Assembly (NCBI GenBank): GCA_949358305.1
Contig: OX442315.1
Coordinates: 18,254,427-18,318,426, forward strand
Length of the DNA: 64,000 nt
Source of the DNA: Strigamia acuminata
Lineage: Eukaryota; Arthropoda; Chilopoda; Geophilomorpha; Linotaeniidae
Reading direction: 5' to 3'
Part shown: positions 30,834 to 41,553 of the stretch, in pieces
How the letters are laid out: each line of letters starts with the position of its first letter
Position numbering within the stretch: position 1 is the first letter of the stretch
Made by a program: the position numbers and the translations under genes
Notes under the pieces: model-generated
Told to the model about the DNA's origin: nothing
The model's input: only the letters and a program-made list of their open reading frames with translations
Database searches by the model: none

Positions 30834-33064
30834 ATGTCTGGCGAAAAAACTTCCAATCTACCAGAAGTCAATTCAACGTCAAAACCACTTAAAGAAGTAG
30901 GCGATGATGCTTTGACACCTGATGATGCGGCATGGATTATCACGAATTCATTCATTATTTTCACAATGCAAACAGGTAAGAAATAAAAATATTTCTTTCT
31001 AAAGTTAGATTAAAAGAAAACTCGCTATTCAATTCAAAGGTTTTGGTTTGCTCGAAGCGGGATGTGTTTCCAAAAAGAATGAAATCAACATCATGGTGAA
31101 AAATGTCGTTGATGTTGTTTTGGGTGGCTTCACCTATTGGTTATTTGGATATGGCCTTAGTTTTGGTAATGGCCCTGGCACAACACAATTCTACGCTGTT
31201 GGAAGTTTCCTTCTAGATGCACCTCCTGAAAGATGGGGCACTGACTTTACCACATTCTTTTTCCAAGTAAATTAACCATATCTATGTCTGTACCATTTAA
31301 AATAATTCTTGCTCGTAATTTGTAGCTGTCGTTTGCAACCACTGCAACAACAATCGTATCAGGTAAATACATAAAATAATTCAGTTTTAAAATATAAAAT
31401 TTATTGTTTATTGCAGGAGCAATGGCAGAAAGATGCAATTTTTTGGCGTATTGTCTTTACTCGCTTCTTAACACTCTTGTTTATTGTATTCCCGCGGGTT
31501 GGCTTTGGGGTGGACATGGATTCTTAAAGAAAATGGGTGCTGTAGACATAGCTGGTTCAGGAGGCATTCATTTAGTTGGTGGCGTATCTGCTTTCGTGTC
31601 AGCAGCTATGCTCAAACCTCGCAAGGGTCGTTATGACAACGGAACGGCATCAGCACCTGTAGGAGACCCCGTGACTGCAATTTTAGGATTATTCATTTTG
31701 TGGTACGAGTATAATTGAATTATTTATATTATTTTCTATAGATTTTTACCCGTATAACGGTTTGTCGGTAACGAAATTTCAAGGTTAGATGTAAGCATTC
31801 AGACACAAGGAACTGATCTAATAAAAACACCTTTTATTATTCATCACCAATTAAATATTTATTATGAGAAACTGTGTGTATTGCCAGTCACAGATTTTTG
31901 TTTACTTTCAGGTGGGGTTGGCTTAGTTTTAATTGTGGCAGTGTGTTTGGAATAACGAGATATAAATGGAAATACGTAGGCAGGTATTTGTCAAAACATG
32001 TCAATAAAAAAACAATTGCTTTAAAAAGCACTTTTGCATAATTATAGAGCTGCGGTTGTTACAATTTGTGGCAGTTTTGGAGGTGGTTTTGTTGGAATGT
32101 TTTTAAGGTAATAATATATTCTCGGTAATAATATGCTTTAAAAGAAATAACACATTATTCATAATAATATACATTGAAAATAATCAATTCAACTTTTTTT
32201 TATTTAGTTATTTTCAAAAAAACAAAACATTTGATATCTCTTATTTAATTAACGGAGTTTTGGCTGCCTTGGTGTCAATAACTGGTACAACATTTGATTA
32301 ATGAAGTAATTTTAGCCTAATTTTTGCTTTTATGTTCAAGCTGGATGTGCCCTTTATCACCCATGGGAAGCGATAATAATAGGTGCAATTGGTGCTGTTT
32401 TGGCCTTAGCAGGAATTCCTTTAGTGGATTATTTACATGTGGATGATCCAGTTGGAGCAGTGGCTGTGCATGGACTTGGGGGACTCTGGGGCCTTTTATC
32501 AGTAGGACTTTTCTCAGACAACGACCAAGGATGGGAAAACTTGACAAATAATCGTGCTGGACTTTTCAAAAGAGGTGGATTTTATTTTGTTGGAATTCAA
32601 CTTTTGGCAGCAGTGTGTCTCGCTACTTGGAGTGCTCTCTGCTCATTTCTGCTGCTTTTTGTAAGTATATATACAACACCAGAATATTTTCTTGAGGTTT
32701 TGAGTGTTGAATTTATTTATTGGTTTATTAGTGTATCAATTTAATCATTCCTATTCGGATGTCGGAGGAAGAAGAACTTTTGGGAGCCGATTACTTAGAG
32801 CACGGCGTTATGCGCGATCCAGAAATAGTAAAACTGGCGAAAGAAATCGAAGAGAGAAAAAAGATGGCGACTAAGAACGCAAAACAAGGGATTTATACAA
32901 TTACTGAAAAAGAAAAGGAAGCTTTAGAAGATCCCAATTACTTGAGTAATGGAAATGGAATTCTAGCTAACCTCAAATCACGTCCCACGTCAGCTGTAGG
33001 ATTAACAAATAACACAATAGTACCAACATCAGGAAAAAGTCATAAGAAAGCTTGGTATTCTTAG
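30834..33064 (+). CDS. Amt: Ammonium transporter, Amt/MEP family
   Basis: Plasma-membrane ammonium/ammonia channel-transporter of about eleven TM helices. Nine exons: 30834-30975, 31040-31266, 31326-31362, 31417-31702, 31912-31983, 32048-32107, 32208-32284, 32341-32660, 32732-33064; 517 residues in consistent phase. The pore twin-histidine positions are present: GGIHLVGGVSAF in the middle and AVHGLGGLWGLL near the end. The block GWLWGGHGFLKKMGAVDIAG matches the Amt signature. The N terminus (LTPDDAAWIITNSFIIFTMQ) and GFGLLEAG are typical. The cytosolic tail is about 105 residues and Lys/Glu-rich. A poly(A) signal lies near 33414. Insects use Amt proteins for ammonia excretion and for CO2/ammonia sensing. 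Confidence 0.95.
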
Positions 33065-33823
33065 TCACTAAAAAACCAGCATTGATATTTAATTTATTAC
33101 TTAATTTATTGAAGATCTGAATTACATTTTGAATACTGTTTGATAAGGACAATTTATTGATTTTGTTGCCGTAAGTGCCATGTATTCCAATAGAGCCTAC
33201 AACTAGGTAAATAAAATTAATTGATTTAACAATGTATTTATTAGATATATCAAATTAGCAATGCCAATTGTATCTGTTTGAAAACCCAGAGTACGTATAT
33301 AACTGAAGTGAACAACTACTGATGTGAATAATTTTTTTAGCAACTGTACTCAGTGATGTAACTTTTAAATGCATCTTTGTTAGGATGACGTTTTCAAATG
33401 TAATTTGTCATGAAATAAATATTCTACTTTTTCAAAATTCTAGCAATCTTAATTCCTACAGTAACTAGGGCTAGTGTGCGAAAAGATGAAGTCTTAAGAG
33501 GGCAGCAAAAGATAATTTGTTTTAATGCTCTCCACGTTCTAAAACTACGTTTTATTTCCAAATTTTCATAGAGAAATCTTTGCTACATACACAGTAGAGT
33601 AGCTGATTACATTATTTGAGTGATAATACTGAGGGCGAGGAGTGCAATTTTATCACACGCGCAAAATAAGCTAGTTAAGCTCTGCCTAGGAGTAGAATAA
33701 ATTTTTGGGTATAAAGAACAATGCAAAGATAGACTGATACAATTTTTATTTTATTTCATAATAGACATATTGATATAAAGTATCGTAATTATCACGTTCA
33801 GTAAGCAACGTCGGTATTAGATG
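33065..33823. other. Amt 3' UTR and intergenic DNA
   Basis: Amt 3' UTR with AATAAA near 33414, then AT-rich DNA. No other gene is visible. Confidence 0.5.
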
Positions 33824-34177
33824 CAGTGGCGTAGCTAGCACGGGTGACACCCGGGGCGGATATCGGTGGTGGCACCCCCCCCCCCCCGAAAAAAACGGTT
33901 CAAATTAATTTTTTTGTTTTCCCGGTCGGGTGTCACCCCCCCAGGGGGGTGACACCCGACCGGGATTGAAAAAAAAATATATCTGTTTGATGAAAAACGG
34001 TCATTTTTAGCCGTTTTTCATAGTAAAAATCGTTATTTTTAGCCGTTTTTGACGGTAAAAATGGCCGTTTTTCACCTAAAAAGGCTTATACGGTGTCATC
34101 CCTATACGGGTGTCACCCCTTTTCGGGTGACACCCGGGGCGGCCCGCCCCCCCCGCCACCCCCTAGCTACGCCACTG
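33824..34177. mobile_element. hAT-type MITE (354 bp, 8-bp target duplication)
   Basis: The ends are perfect 15-bp inverted repeats starting CAGTGGCGTAGCTAG. The element is flanked on both sides by the same 8-bp direct repeat ATTAGATG (33816-33823 and 34178-34185). An 8-bp target duplication with CAG...CTG ends fits the hAT superfamily. There is no coding capacity, so it is non-autonomous. The interior is rich in GGGTGACACCC-type inverted motifs, a C-run and an AGCCGTTTTT repeat. It lies 43 bp past the MT-A stop codon, inside that gene's 3' UTR. Confidence 0.85.
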
Positions 34178-34219
34178 ATTAGATGGAGACTCAACGTTAT
34201 AATACTTGCAGCCGTCAGC

Positions 34220-34778
34220 TCATTTTTTGCCGCAGCAACTTTTCTCATCGGTGCGACGGTGACCGGGGCAAGCCTCGCAGCATTTGCAACACTTGCAAGG
34301 ATCGCATTTGCAATCTTTGCACTTGCAACATTTACACCCGTGTCTGGCGGCTAATATATAAAAAGTATATTTAATTTAAAATATGATTCAAAAGCAAATT
34401 TGGTTAACATACCATCCTCGCCTTCTCTATGGCCTGGACAAGCCTCGCAACATTTGCAACACTTGCATGGATCGCATTTGCAATCTTCGCATTTGCAGCA
34501 TCCACAACGGTGTCTGGTAGCTAATATATAAAGCATTTATTTAATTAAAAATATAAATTAAAAAGGTTTTGATTAACTTACCATCCTCGCCTTCTCTACG
34601 GCCTGGACAAGCGTCGCAACATTTACAACATTTGCAAGGATCACATTTGCAATCTTCGCATTTGCAACATTTGCACCTGTGTCTAGTAACTGTGTAATAT
34701 AAAAATTATACCATATATTTAATTAAAAATAATTCTATGTATAAATTTATTTGTGTACTTACCATCAGAATCGGCCAT
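34220..34778 (-). CDS. Metallothionein-like protein MT-A (three 12-Cys modules)
   Basis: Exons 34778-34763 (MADSD), 34689-34582, 34520-34413, 34350-34220: 16, 108, 108 and 131 nt, 120 residues. Each middle exon encodes one 36-residue module starting TRH or ARH and ending PGHREGED or similar. The twelve cysteines sit in CxC, CC and CxxC spacing (core CKCDPCKCCKCC). There are no aromatic residues in the core. The tail is RRTDEKSCCGKK. Composition and spacing are those of metallothioneins, cytosolic proteins that chelate Zn, Cd or Cu through thiolates. The gene is head to head with MT-B and shares its promoter. Its 3' UTR is interrupted by a MITE. Closest in tail sequence to MT-D. Named only for this report. 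Confidence 0.88.
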
Positions 34779-35138
34779 TGTAGTTTCTTGTTGATTATTT
34801 ACTTTTAGAACTTCAAGTAATCAGGAGTGTTGGTTTGTGAAGCTCAGTGGAACTGTTCAGGCATTTTAAACACTCGAAATTGGTATCGTGTGCAATCAAT
34901 TTCAAATGTGTGCAAAAGAATGGGCTCGTGAGCAAAACTGAATGATGCATTCACCAGATAAGATAGTGATTTGCAGACGGACCTATCTTTTGCACACATT
35001 TCGCGCATATTTTGAAATTGATTGCACACGATACCAATTTCGAGTGTTTAAAATCGCACAACACAACCACGGAGCTCCACAAACCAACACTACTGATTAC
35101 TTAAAGTTCTAAAAGAAATTAATCAACTAGAAACTATA
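34779..35138. promoter_or_regulatory. Bidirectional MT-A/MT-B promoter with four metal-response elements
   Basis: The 360-bp interval between the two start codons. It has four exact matches to the MRE core TGCRCNC, arranged symmetrically: two on the minus strand (34888-34894 and 34908-34914) and two on the plus strand (34991-34997 and 35023-35029). Outside them on both sides lies the shared block TATCGTGTGCAATCAA and a TTTAAAAT TATA-like box. A GATA-type site (CTTATCTG inverted) lies near the centre. MREs bind the zinc-sensing factor MTF-1. The flanks form a long imperfect palindrome. Confidence 0.75.
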
Positions 35139-35696
35139 ATGGCTGATTCTGATGGTAAGTTCAAAAATTAATTTTTCTTAGAATTATTTTTTAAATTAAA
35201 TATATATATTTTTTATATTGTAGTTACCAGACACCGATGCAAATGCTGCAAATGCGAAGATTGCAAATGCGATCCTTGCAAGTGTTGCAAATGTTGTGAG
35301 GCTTGTCCCGGCCATAAAGAAGGCGAGGATGGTAAGTTAATCAAAATTATATATCTACCATACCTATAATTAAATACATTTTATTTGTATATTAGCTACT
35401 AGACACCGTTGTAGATGTTGCAAATGCAAAGATTGCAAATGCGACCCTTGCAAGTGTTGTAAATGTTGCGAAGCTTGTCCCGGCCACAAAGAAGGCGAGG
35501 ACGGTAAGTTAATCAAAATTATTTTCACTTTATATTTTAAACAAAATATTTTTTACATATATTAGCTGCCAGACACCGTTGTGGATGTTGCAAATGTGAG
35601 GATTGCAAATGCGATCCTTGCAAGTGTTGCAAATGCTGCGAGGCTTGTCCCGGCCACCGTCGCGGCGAGGAGAAAAGTTGCTGCGGCAAGAAATGA
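35139..35696 (+). CDS. Metallothionein-like protein MT-B (three 12-Cys modules)
   Basis: Exons 35139-35154, 35224-35331, 35396-35503, 35566-35696 (16, 108, 108, 131 nt), 120 residues. Same build as MT-A: MADSD leader, two internal modules, one terminal module with tail RRGEEKSCCGKK. Every intron is phase 1 (GATG then GT...). The modules differ mainly at the residue after TRHRC and at Glu/Lys in the middle. All 38 cysteines are kept and no stop or frameshift is seen, so the gene is probably active. Thiolate metal binding is inferred from composition and from the MREs in its promoter. Confidence 0.88.
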
Positions 35697-36315
35697 GCTG
35701 GTTGCTGCAAGAATTATAACGTCGAACCTCCATGGTTTAACCGTAATCAAATATTGAAATACCAATGTACCGTAATCAAAGCGCCAAATAATGTGATAAC
35801 GTGATAACTTACTCTTTATCAATAATTTTAATAATTTTAAGTACAACTTCAGCATTTTTATCAGTTGATTATAAAATTCTTTCTCTTCTTGCTGTAACCA
35901 AAACCTTCATTTGGTTTTAATAAACTTAACGAAAAATAAATTAATGTTCAAGCAGTTTAAATACTAATAATCTGGTGTCGTGTATATTCAGTTTCAAAAA
36001 GTGCGCGCAAGCCGCAATCTCAAAGCGAGTGCAAACACTAACATGTCATTCCTGTTTATCTTTACCACATGTCATTGTTAGACGTTCGATATGACGAAGG
36101 TATTTTGACACAGTATTTTTAGACTCGGTTGTTATGTCAAATTTTAGTTCTATAAATCCAAAACTATTAGAGAGAAAACTTTTTATATTCTTTATTGTTA
36201 ATTAAAATACTTAGGTTGAAAACGTAAACAGAAAATTATTCATAAACTCACATTTACAATTAAAATCTCCAAAAACAAGTAACAAATAATACATCAAACG
36301 AGTGCCGTATCACTA
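35697..36315. other. MT-B and SLC7A6OS convergent 3' region
   Basis: MT-B 3' UTR with an AATAAA near 35934, and the SLC7A6OS 3' UTR. Around 35.94-36.07 kb are degenerate matches to MT promoter blocks (GGTGTCGTGTATATTCAGTTTC and AAAGTGCGCGCAAGCCGC are loosely similar), which may be a decayed MT promoter. No coding gene is supported. Confidence 0.4.
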
Positions 36316-37505
36316 CTACTCGTCCGTTTCCTCAAACTCCTCCTTCATTGTTTTGGTTTTAAACCTTGCAAAACGGTCACCTTGTAATTGAATGCCCTTT
36401 TTAGACAACCGTGGTTCTGAGTAAACATCACCATCTTCGTCCGAAGAATCCAATCTACTTAATTGAGTACTTTTAAGCAAATCGCAAACTCCATCTTCGT
36501 CGTAATCTCGCCAGTACGGACGATCTAATTTTTTTCTTCTTGTTAATTTTACGTATTAATTTAAAAAATGAGATACGTACTTGTTTCAAAATCAGAATCT
36601 TCCTCCGGATAATCATTTTTGTAATAATCTTCCTCGTTGCTATCAGCGTCATCAGATGCTTCACGTTCCGGAGACTCGCCCCGGTAATCGGCCGTGGATG
36701 GATTCATATATTGCTCGATGCTGTCAATGTATTAAAACAAAATGTTACAAATTTTGTCTCTCGATAGTCAAAAGTTGTGATTACTTAAAAGTCTGGTCTA
36801 AAATTACACCGTCATCTATGAAATCTGATGTGTAATACAAGTCGTATACGAATGTTTGTGATTCTGTACAGGTATTTTCTCGAATTAATTCTGTGTCATT
36901 ACAACAAATTTTACTACTCGAACAATCCTATAAAAAATAATTTTTTAAGTGAAAAATTAAAATGTTAAATTTGGGTAAATGTCACCAGCAGAGAAGGAAC
37001 GGTTGTCAAGTCGTCATCATCAATAACTTCTCCCGCATCTTCCACATCAAACACGCACAGACTTAAATCACTTTCCAGTTGAGGCCTGAAACTATTGACC
37101 AACTTGAGCCTATAAATAAAAAATTACAATCAATTTACTATTAGGAATAATCTTTAAAAAAGAAAACCGGCCTGTTATTTTTCTTGGCTTTGTGGAAATC
37201 TTTTCGTGTCCGGTCGAGAATATTTACTACACGAGATTTTGGGTCGCAATGGCGCGGATTTTTCAAAACTTTGGCAATATCCGTCGATTCAAGTTTATCC
37301 TATTTGATAAATTAACGGTATTAGATTGTAATTTCTTTCTTTCTTTTTAGATACTTACTTTACTCTCAAGTGTTCCAGCAAAAGTGAAAGTGCCAGAAAA
37401 ATTCTCAGTCGTATTCTCACTAGAACTGCGAATTCGTTTACAAGCTACTACTAAAATTTCAGCAGGTTCATCGTCTAAACGCCTTTTGACGCGTACTAAA
37501 GCCAT
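36316..37505 (-). CDS. SLC7A6OS: SLC7A6OS / Iwr1 homologue, RNA polymerase II nuclear import adaptor
   Basis: Iwr1 binds assembled RNA polymerase II in the cytoplasm and guides it into the nucleus. Exons 37505-37359, 37299-37172, 37109-36986, 36927-36785, 36720-36581, 36524-36316; 296 residues. The start MALVRVKRRLDDEPAEIL is typical of the family. The acidic Iwr1 box is clear: SNEEDYYKNDYPEEDSD about 90 residues from the C terminus. The end of exon 2 forces a non-GT donor: the frame needs a phase-2 break at AACAG|GCCGGT, and the nearby GT breaks the frame. The gene is divergent from U2A', with 210 bp between the two start codons. It is single-copy and lies between the two metallothionein pairs. 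Confidence 0.85.
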
Positions 37506-37715
37506 AATTATTATTAAGTCGCACGTCGCACCGTAAAACCTTCGGAAAAATCACAGAATTGTGGTATTACCGGTTTTAACCACTAGATGGCGATTATGAT
37601 TTCCTGTTCCGGCCTCCATTTTTGTTTTTTGCTCTGCGCGTATGTATTGCGTAGTTAAACCGGCAGTTTTTGTCTTAAATTACTTTAGTGTTCGAGATAA
37701 ATAACTCAAACAAAC
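37506..37715. promoter_or_regulatory. Bidirectional promoter of SLC7A6OS and U2A'
   Basis: Only 210 bp separate the two divergent start codons, so both promoters and 5' UTRs must lie here. It has no TATA box that I trust and contains TATGTATTGCG-type and CGCGT motifs. Shared control of two Pol II/splicing housekeeping genes is an inference. Confidence 0.6.
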
Positions 37716-38938
37716 ATGGTTAAATTAACTCCGGAATTAATTCAACAGTCAGGTCAATACATTAACGCCATAAGGGATCGTGAATTGGATTTAAGAGGCT
37801 ACAAGATTCCCATCATCGAGAACTTGGGCGCCACACTCGTAATAAAGAAAAAAAGATTTATGCGCATAAAAAGAAAGTAATAATAGCGAATATTTTTCTT
37901 GTTGTATTTGTGTAGGATCAATTTGACACAATCGATTTATCAGACAACGACATTCGAAAAGTAGATGGATTTCCACTTCTTCGTCGATTAAAATCATTAC
38001 TGCTGAATAACAACAGGATCGTGTAAGTCTAATAATCAATTAATTCGATTTAATACGGAGTTATGAACATTTATTCTAATTTATATTTGCAGAAGGGTGG
38101 CTGAAGACCTGCAGGAAACACTCCCGAATTTGGATTCACTCGTTTTAACAAACAATTTAATTCAGGATTTAAATGATTTGGATCCATTGGTCACAGTGAA
38201 AAGTCTTCGTTGCTTGAGTTTAGTTAAAAATCCAGTAATTAATCGCAGGCATTACCGTGAATATCTGATCTACAAACTTCCACAGTTGACACTTCTGGAT
38301 TTTAAAAAAATTCGGATGAAGGTAATAATTTATTTTGATACAGAGAGAAATTTAAATAAGTTAATTATTATTATTTGCAATTTTCTAATTAAATTTTATT
38401 TTATTACGTGATTTATAGGAAAGAGACGAAGCGAATAAATTATTCAAATCAAAGAAAGGAAAACAGTTGGAGAAAGAAATTAGTCGAAAAGCAAAAACAT
38501 TTGTTCCCGGTGCGGAATTAGAAGTTGAGAGGCCTAAAGGATTAGCAGCTTCAGACATTTTGGCGATTAAGGTATAAACTATCAAACAAATTCGTAACAT
38601 GTTTAATTATAACAATTTTTATATCCATACAGGATGCATTAACTAAAGTAACGTCGTTAGATGAAATTGAACATCTTGATCAAATGCTGAAAAGTGGACA
38701 GATACCAGGAATGGAACAACAAATGGTCGTTGGAGGTGGTAAGTTAAAATTATTTTAATTAAAAAAAAAATGTTTAGTTTATTGTGTTGCTTTTAATTTG
38801 GTGATTGACGGAGTTTAACGAGTTATTTTTAAGCTAGGGCAACTAAATAGTACACAAATGTTATTTTTATTTACAGCGGAAGGAATGGAAATGGAAGTGA
38901 TGGAAATGGATCAACATGTTTGGATGAATGGAAACTGA
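37716..38938 (+). CDS. U2A: U2 snRNP protein A' (U2A')
   Basis: Leucine-rich-repeat protein that holds U2B'' on stem-loop IV of U2 snRNA in the spliceosome. Exons 37716-37838, 37916-38022, 38093-38321, 38419-38571, 38633-38738, 38877-38938; 259 residues, close to the family length. The start MVKLTPELIQQSGQYINAIR is diagnostic. LRR units follow: IDLSDNDIRKVDGFP, LLLNNNRIVRV, LVLTNNLIQDLNDL, then the LRR cap NPVINRRHYREYLIYKLPQL. The C-terminal part is charged, with a Met/Glu-rich end. Confidence 0.96.
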
Positions 38939-39465
38939 ATGATGGTAAATGAACAAGTTGTGCAAGTTGCACTTCAATGTCAAGCTGTATTGCTTAATAT
39001 TTTTTTCGTGTTTGTTACGTTGATAAGAAGGATATTACACTTTAAATACATCGTAGTTAAGGAGAGAAGTGATTATTCATTAATTTTTGTAGTTATATTA
39101 ATAAATCATTTCCATTCATTTTCATCTACACATTATAATTCGATTGAATAAATTTATTGAATATTCTATTTGTCATTATCTGAATGCATTTCAATATCAG
39201 TTAAAAATAAAAATAAACAGAATTTTACAGATGGATGACTTTGTTAATGTTTGTAATCAGTGATCTCACGAAGTATTTTTTAACATTTTTAATTAAATTT
39301 CAAAAATAAAATACAGGTGTTTTTGTATATAAGTTTTCATTATTATTTGAAAGAAAAAACGGATTGTAAATTGATGAAATTATCATTATCGCATTAATTG
39401 TCATTTTCAGTAAGTTACATCGAAGTGTCAAGTTATATTAGTGGAATATTCTAACTGCAACCAGC
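38939..39465. other. U2A' and MT-C convergent 3' region
   Basis: About 530 bp with both 3' UTRs and AATAAA signals. Nothing else is visible. Confidence 0.5.
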
Positions 39466-40118
39466 TCATTTTTTGCCACAGCAACTTCTTGCTGTCTTCT
39501 CTTTCTCGTCGGTGCAACGGCACTTGTTGCAACATTTGCAACAATCGCATTTCTCCTTGGTTTCGGCGCATTTGCAGTCCTTGCAAGACTCGGTTCTGTG
39601 GCCGGGACAAGCCTCGCAGCATTTGCAACATCTGCAAGGATTACATTTGCAGTCTTCGCATTTGCAACATTTACATCCGTGTCTGGAAACTAATATATAA
39701 AAAATATATTTAATTAAAATATGAATTAAAAATAAATTTAGATTAATTTACCATCCTCGCCTTCTCTGTGGCCGGGACAAGCTTCGCAACATTTGCAACA
39801 CTTGCAAGGGTCGCATTTGCAATCTTCGCATTTGCAACATCTACAACGGTGTCTAGTAGCTAATATACAAATAAAATGTATTTAATTATAAGTACGGTAT
39901 ATATATATAATTTTGATTAACTTACCATCCTCGCCTTCTCTGTGGCCGGGACAAGCCTCACAACATTTGCAACACTTGCAAGGTTCACATTTGCAATCTT
40001 CGCATTTGCAGCATTTGCATCGGTGTCTGGTAACTACAATATAAAAAATATATATATTTAATTAAAAAAATAATTCTAAATAAAATTAATTTTTGAACTT
40101 ACCATCAGAATCAGCCAT
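39466..40118 (-). CDS. Metallothionein-like protein MT-C (three modules plus extra C-terminal Cys domain)
   Basis: Exons 40118-40103, 40033-39926, 39859-39752, 39689-39466 (16, 108, 108, 224 nt), 151 residues, the longest of the set. Modules 1 and 2 are as in the other copies. The last exon starts with a normal 12-Cys module, then continues without an intron into a second type of domain of about 45 residues (TESCKDCKCAETKEKCDCC, then KCCNKCRCTDEKEK), ending RSCCGKK. Only MT-F shares this extra domain. Forty-eight cysteines in all. The gene is head to head with MT-D. All splice sites and the frame are intact. Confidence 0.87.
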
Positions 40119-40480
40119 TATAGTTTCTAGTTGATTAATTTCTTTTAGAATTGCAAGTAATCAGGAATGTTGGTTTGTGGAGCTCCACGGTGCTGTTCTG
40201 GCATTTTAAACACTCGATAAATTGGTATCGTGTGCAATCAATTTCAAAAGATGCGCGAAATGTGTGCAAAAGATGGGTCCGTCTGCAAATCACTATCTTA
40301 TCTGGTGAATGCATCATTCAGTTTTGCTCACGAGTCCATTCTTTTGCACACATTTAAAATTGATTGCACACGATACCAATTTCGAGTGTTTAAAATGCCT
40401 GAACAGTACCATTAAGCTTCACAAACCAACACTCCTGATTACTTGAAGTTCTAAAAGTAAATATTCAACTAGATACTACA
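40119..40480. promoter_or_regulatory. Bidirectional MT-C/MT-D promoter with four metal-response elements
   Basis: 362 bp between start codons. TGCRCNC matches on the minus strand at 40230-40236 and 40262-40268, and on the plus strand at 40345-40351 and 40365-40371. TTTAAAAT boxes lie on both flanks. The central block is the reverse complement of that in the MT-A/MT-B promoter: here CCGTCTGCAAATCACTATC, there GATAGTGATTTGCAGACGG. So the two bidirectional units are inverted duplicates. Confidence 0.78.
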
Positions 40481-41038
40481 ATGGCAGATTCTGATGGTAA
40501 GTACACAAATTAATTTTTACATAGAATTATTTTTAATTAAATATATGGTATAATTTTTATATTACAGTTACAAGACACAGGTGCAAATGTTGCAAATGCG
40601 AAGATTGCAAATGCGATCCTTGCAGATGTTGCAAATGTTGCGAGGCTTGTCCAGGCCATAGGGAAGGCGAGGAAGGCAAGTTAATCATAATTATTTTTAA
40701 TCTATATATTAATTAAATATATTTTTTATATATTAGCTGCCAGACACCGTTGTAGATGTTGCAAATGCAAAGATTGCAAATGCGATCCTTGCAAGTGTTG
40801 CAAATGTTGCGAGGCTTGTCCAGGCCACAGAGAAGGCGAGGATGGTAAATTAATCTAAATTTGCTTTTAATTCATATTTTTAATTGATTGTATTTTTTAT
40901 ATATTAGCCACCAGACATGGGTGTGAATGTTGCAAGTGCAAAGATTGCAAATGCGATCCTTGCGAGTGTTGCAAATGCTGCGAGGCTTGCCCCGATCACC
41001 GTCGTACCGATGAGAAAAGTTGCTGCAGCAAAAAATGA
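40481..41038 (+). CDS. Metallothionein-like protein MT-D (three 12-Cys modules)
   Basis: Exons 40481-40496, 40568-40675, 40737-40844, 40908-41038 (16, 108, 108, 131 nt), 120 residues. The second exon is followed by GCAAGT instead of GTAAGT, a GC-AG intron; only this position keeps the 108-nt exon and the phase. The last module has unusual changes, ECCKC, CDPCECC and ACPDH in place of PGH, but all cysteines remain. Tail RRTDEKSCCSKK. The 3' flank, to about 41.33 kb, is shared with MT-E, so D and E come from a recent segment duplication. Confidence 0.87.
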
Positions 41039-41553
41039 GCTGGTTACTGCAAGAATTACCACGTTGAGTCTCCACGGTTTAACCCTAATATGAAATAATC
41101 TAATATTGAAATACCGACGTAATCAAAGTACCAACTAATTCTTATCAGAATGTTTTTAAATATGATTTTAACATTTTCATCAGTTTCTCTTCCTACTGTA
41201 ATGAACACCTTATCTGTCTTTAATAATTTTAATGAAAATAAATTGACTGAAATTATACTTTACATTACTGTTTATGTAAAACTTTATTACACGTACACCC
41301 CAGATAGCTATTCTTTTACTCGTACACTGTAAAAAAAAGTAAATTTCCAAACAGTTTATTCCAGTTTATTATACTGGCTGACAGGGAAACCGGCGCAAGC
41401 TCAGACAACATCACAGACAACAACACGTATCACGATTTACTCTGGACTTACTATCTGTACAATTTGTGTTACCACAACCACTGCTGCTACCATTCTGCAG
41501 CAATAAACGACAAAAATTCAACTTTTAATGATGTTTTCAACTAATCAACTCAC
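41039..41553. other. MT-D 3' region and remnant of Sin3A exon 4
   Basis: The MT-D 3' UTR and flank run to about 41330. From about 41450 to 41512 there is a fragment resembling the start of Sin3A exon 4 (TTATTGCTGCAG then AATGGTAGCAGCAGTGGTTG on the minus strand). No intact gene is present. Confidence 0.5.

Noticed and set aside
35530-35855. Minus-strand frames opposite MT-B exon 4 (and similar ones opposite the other MT exons)
   Set aside because: They mirror the regular Cys codons (TGC/GCA) and give Ala/Thr/Phe-rich translations; the sense strand has splice sites, a start and 12-Cys modules.
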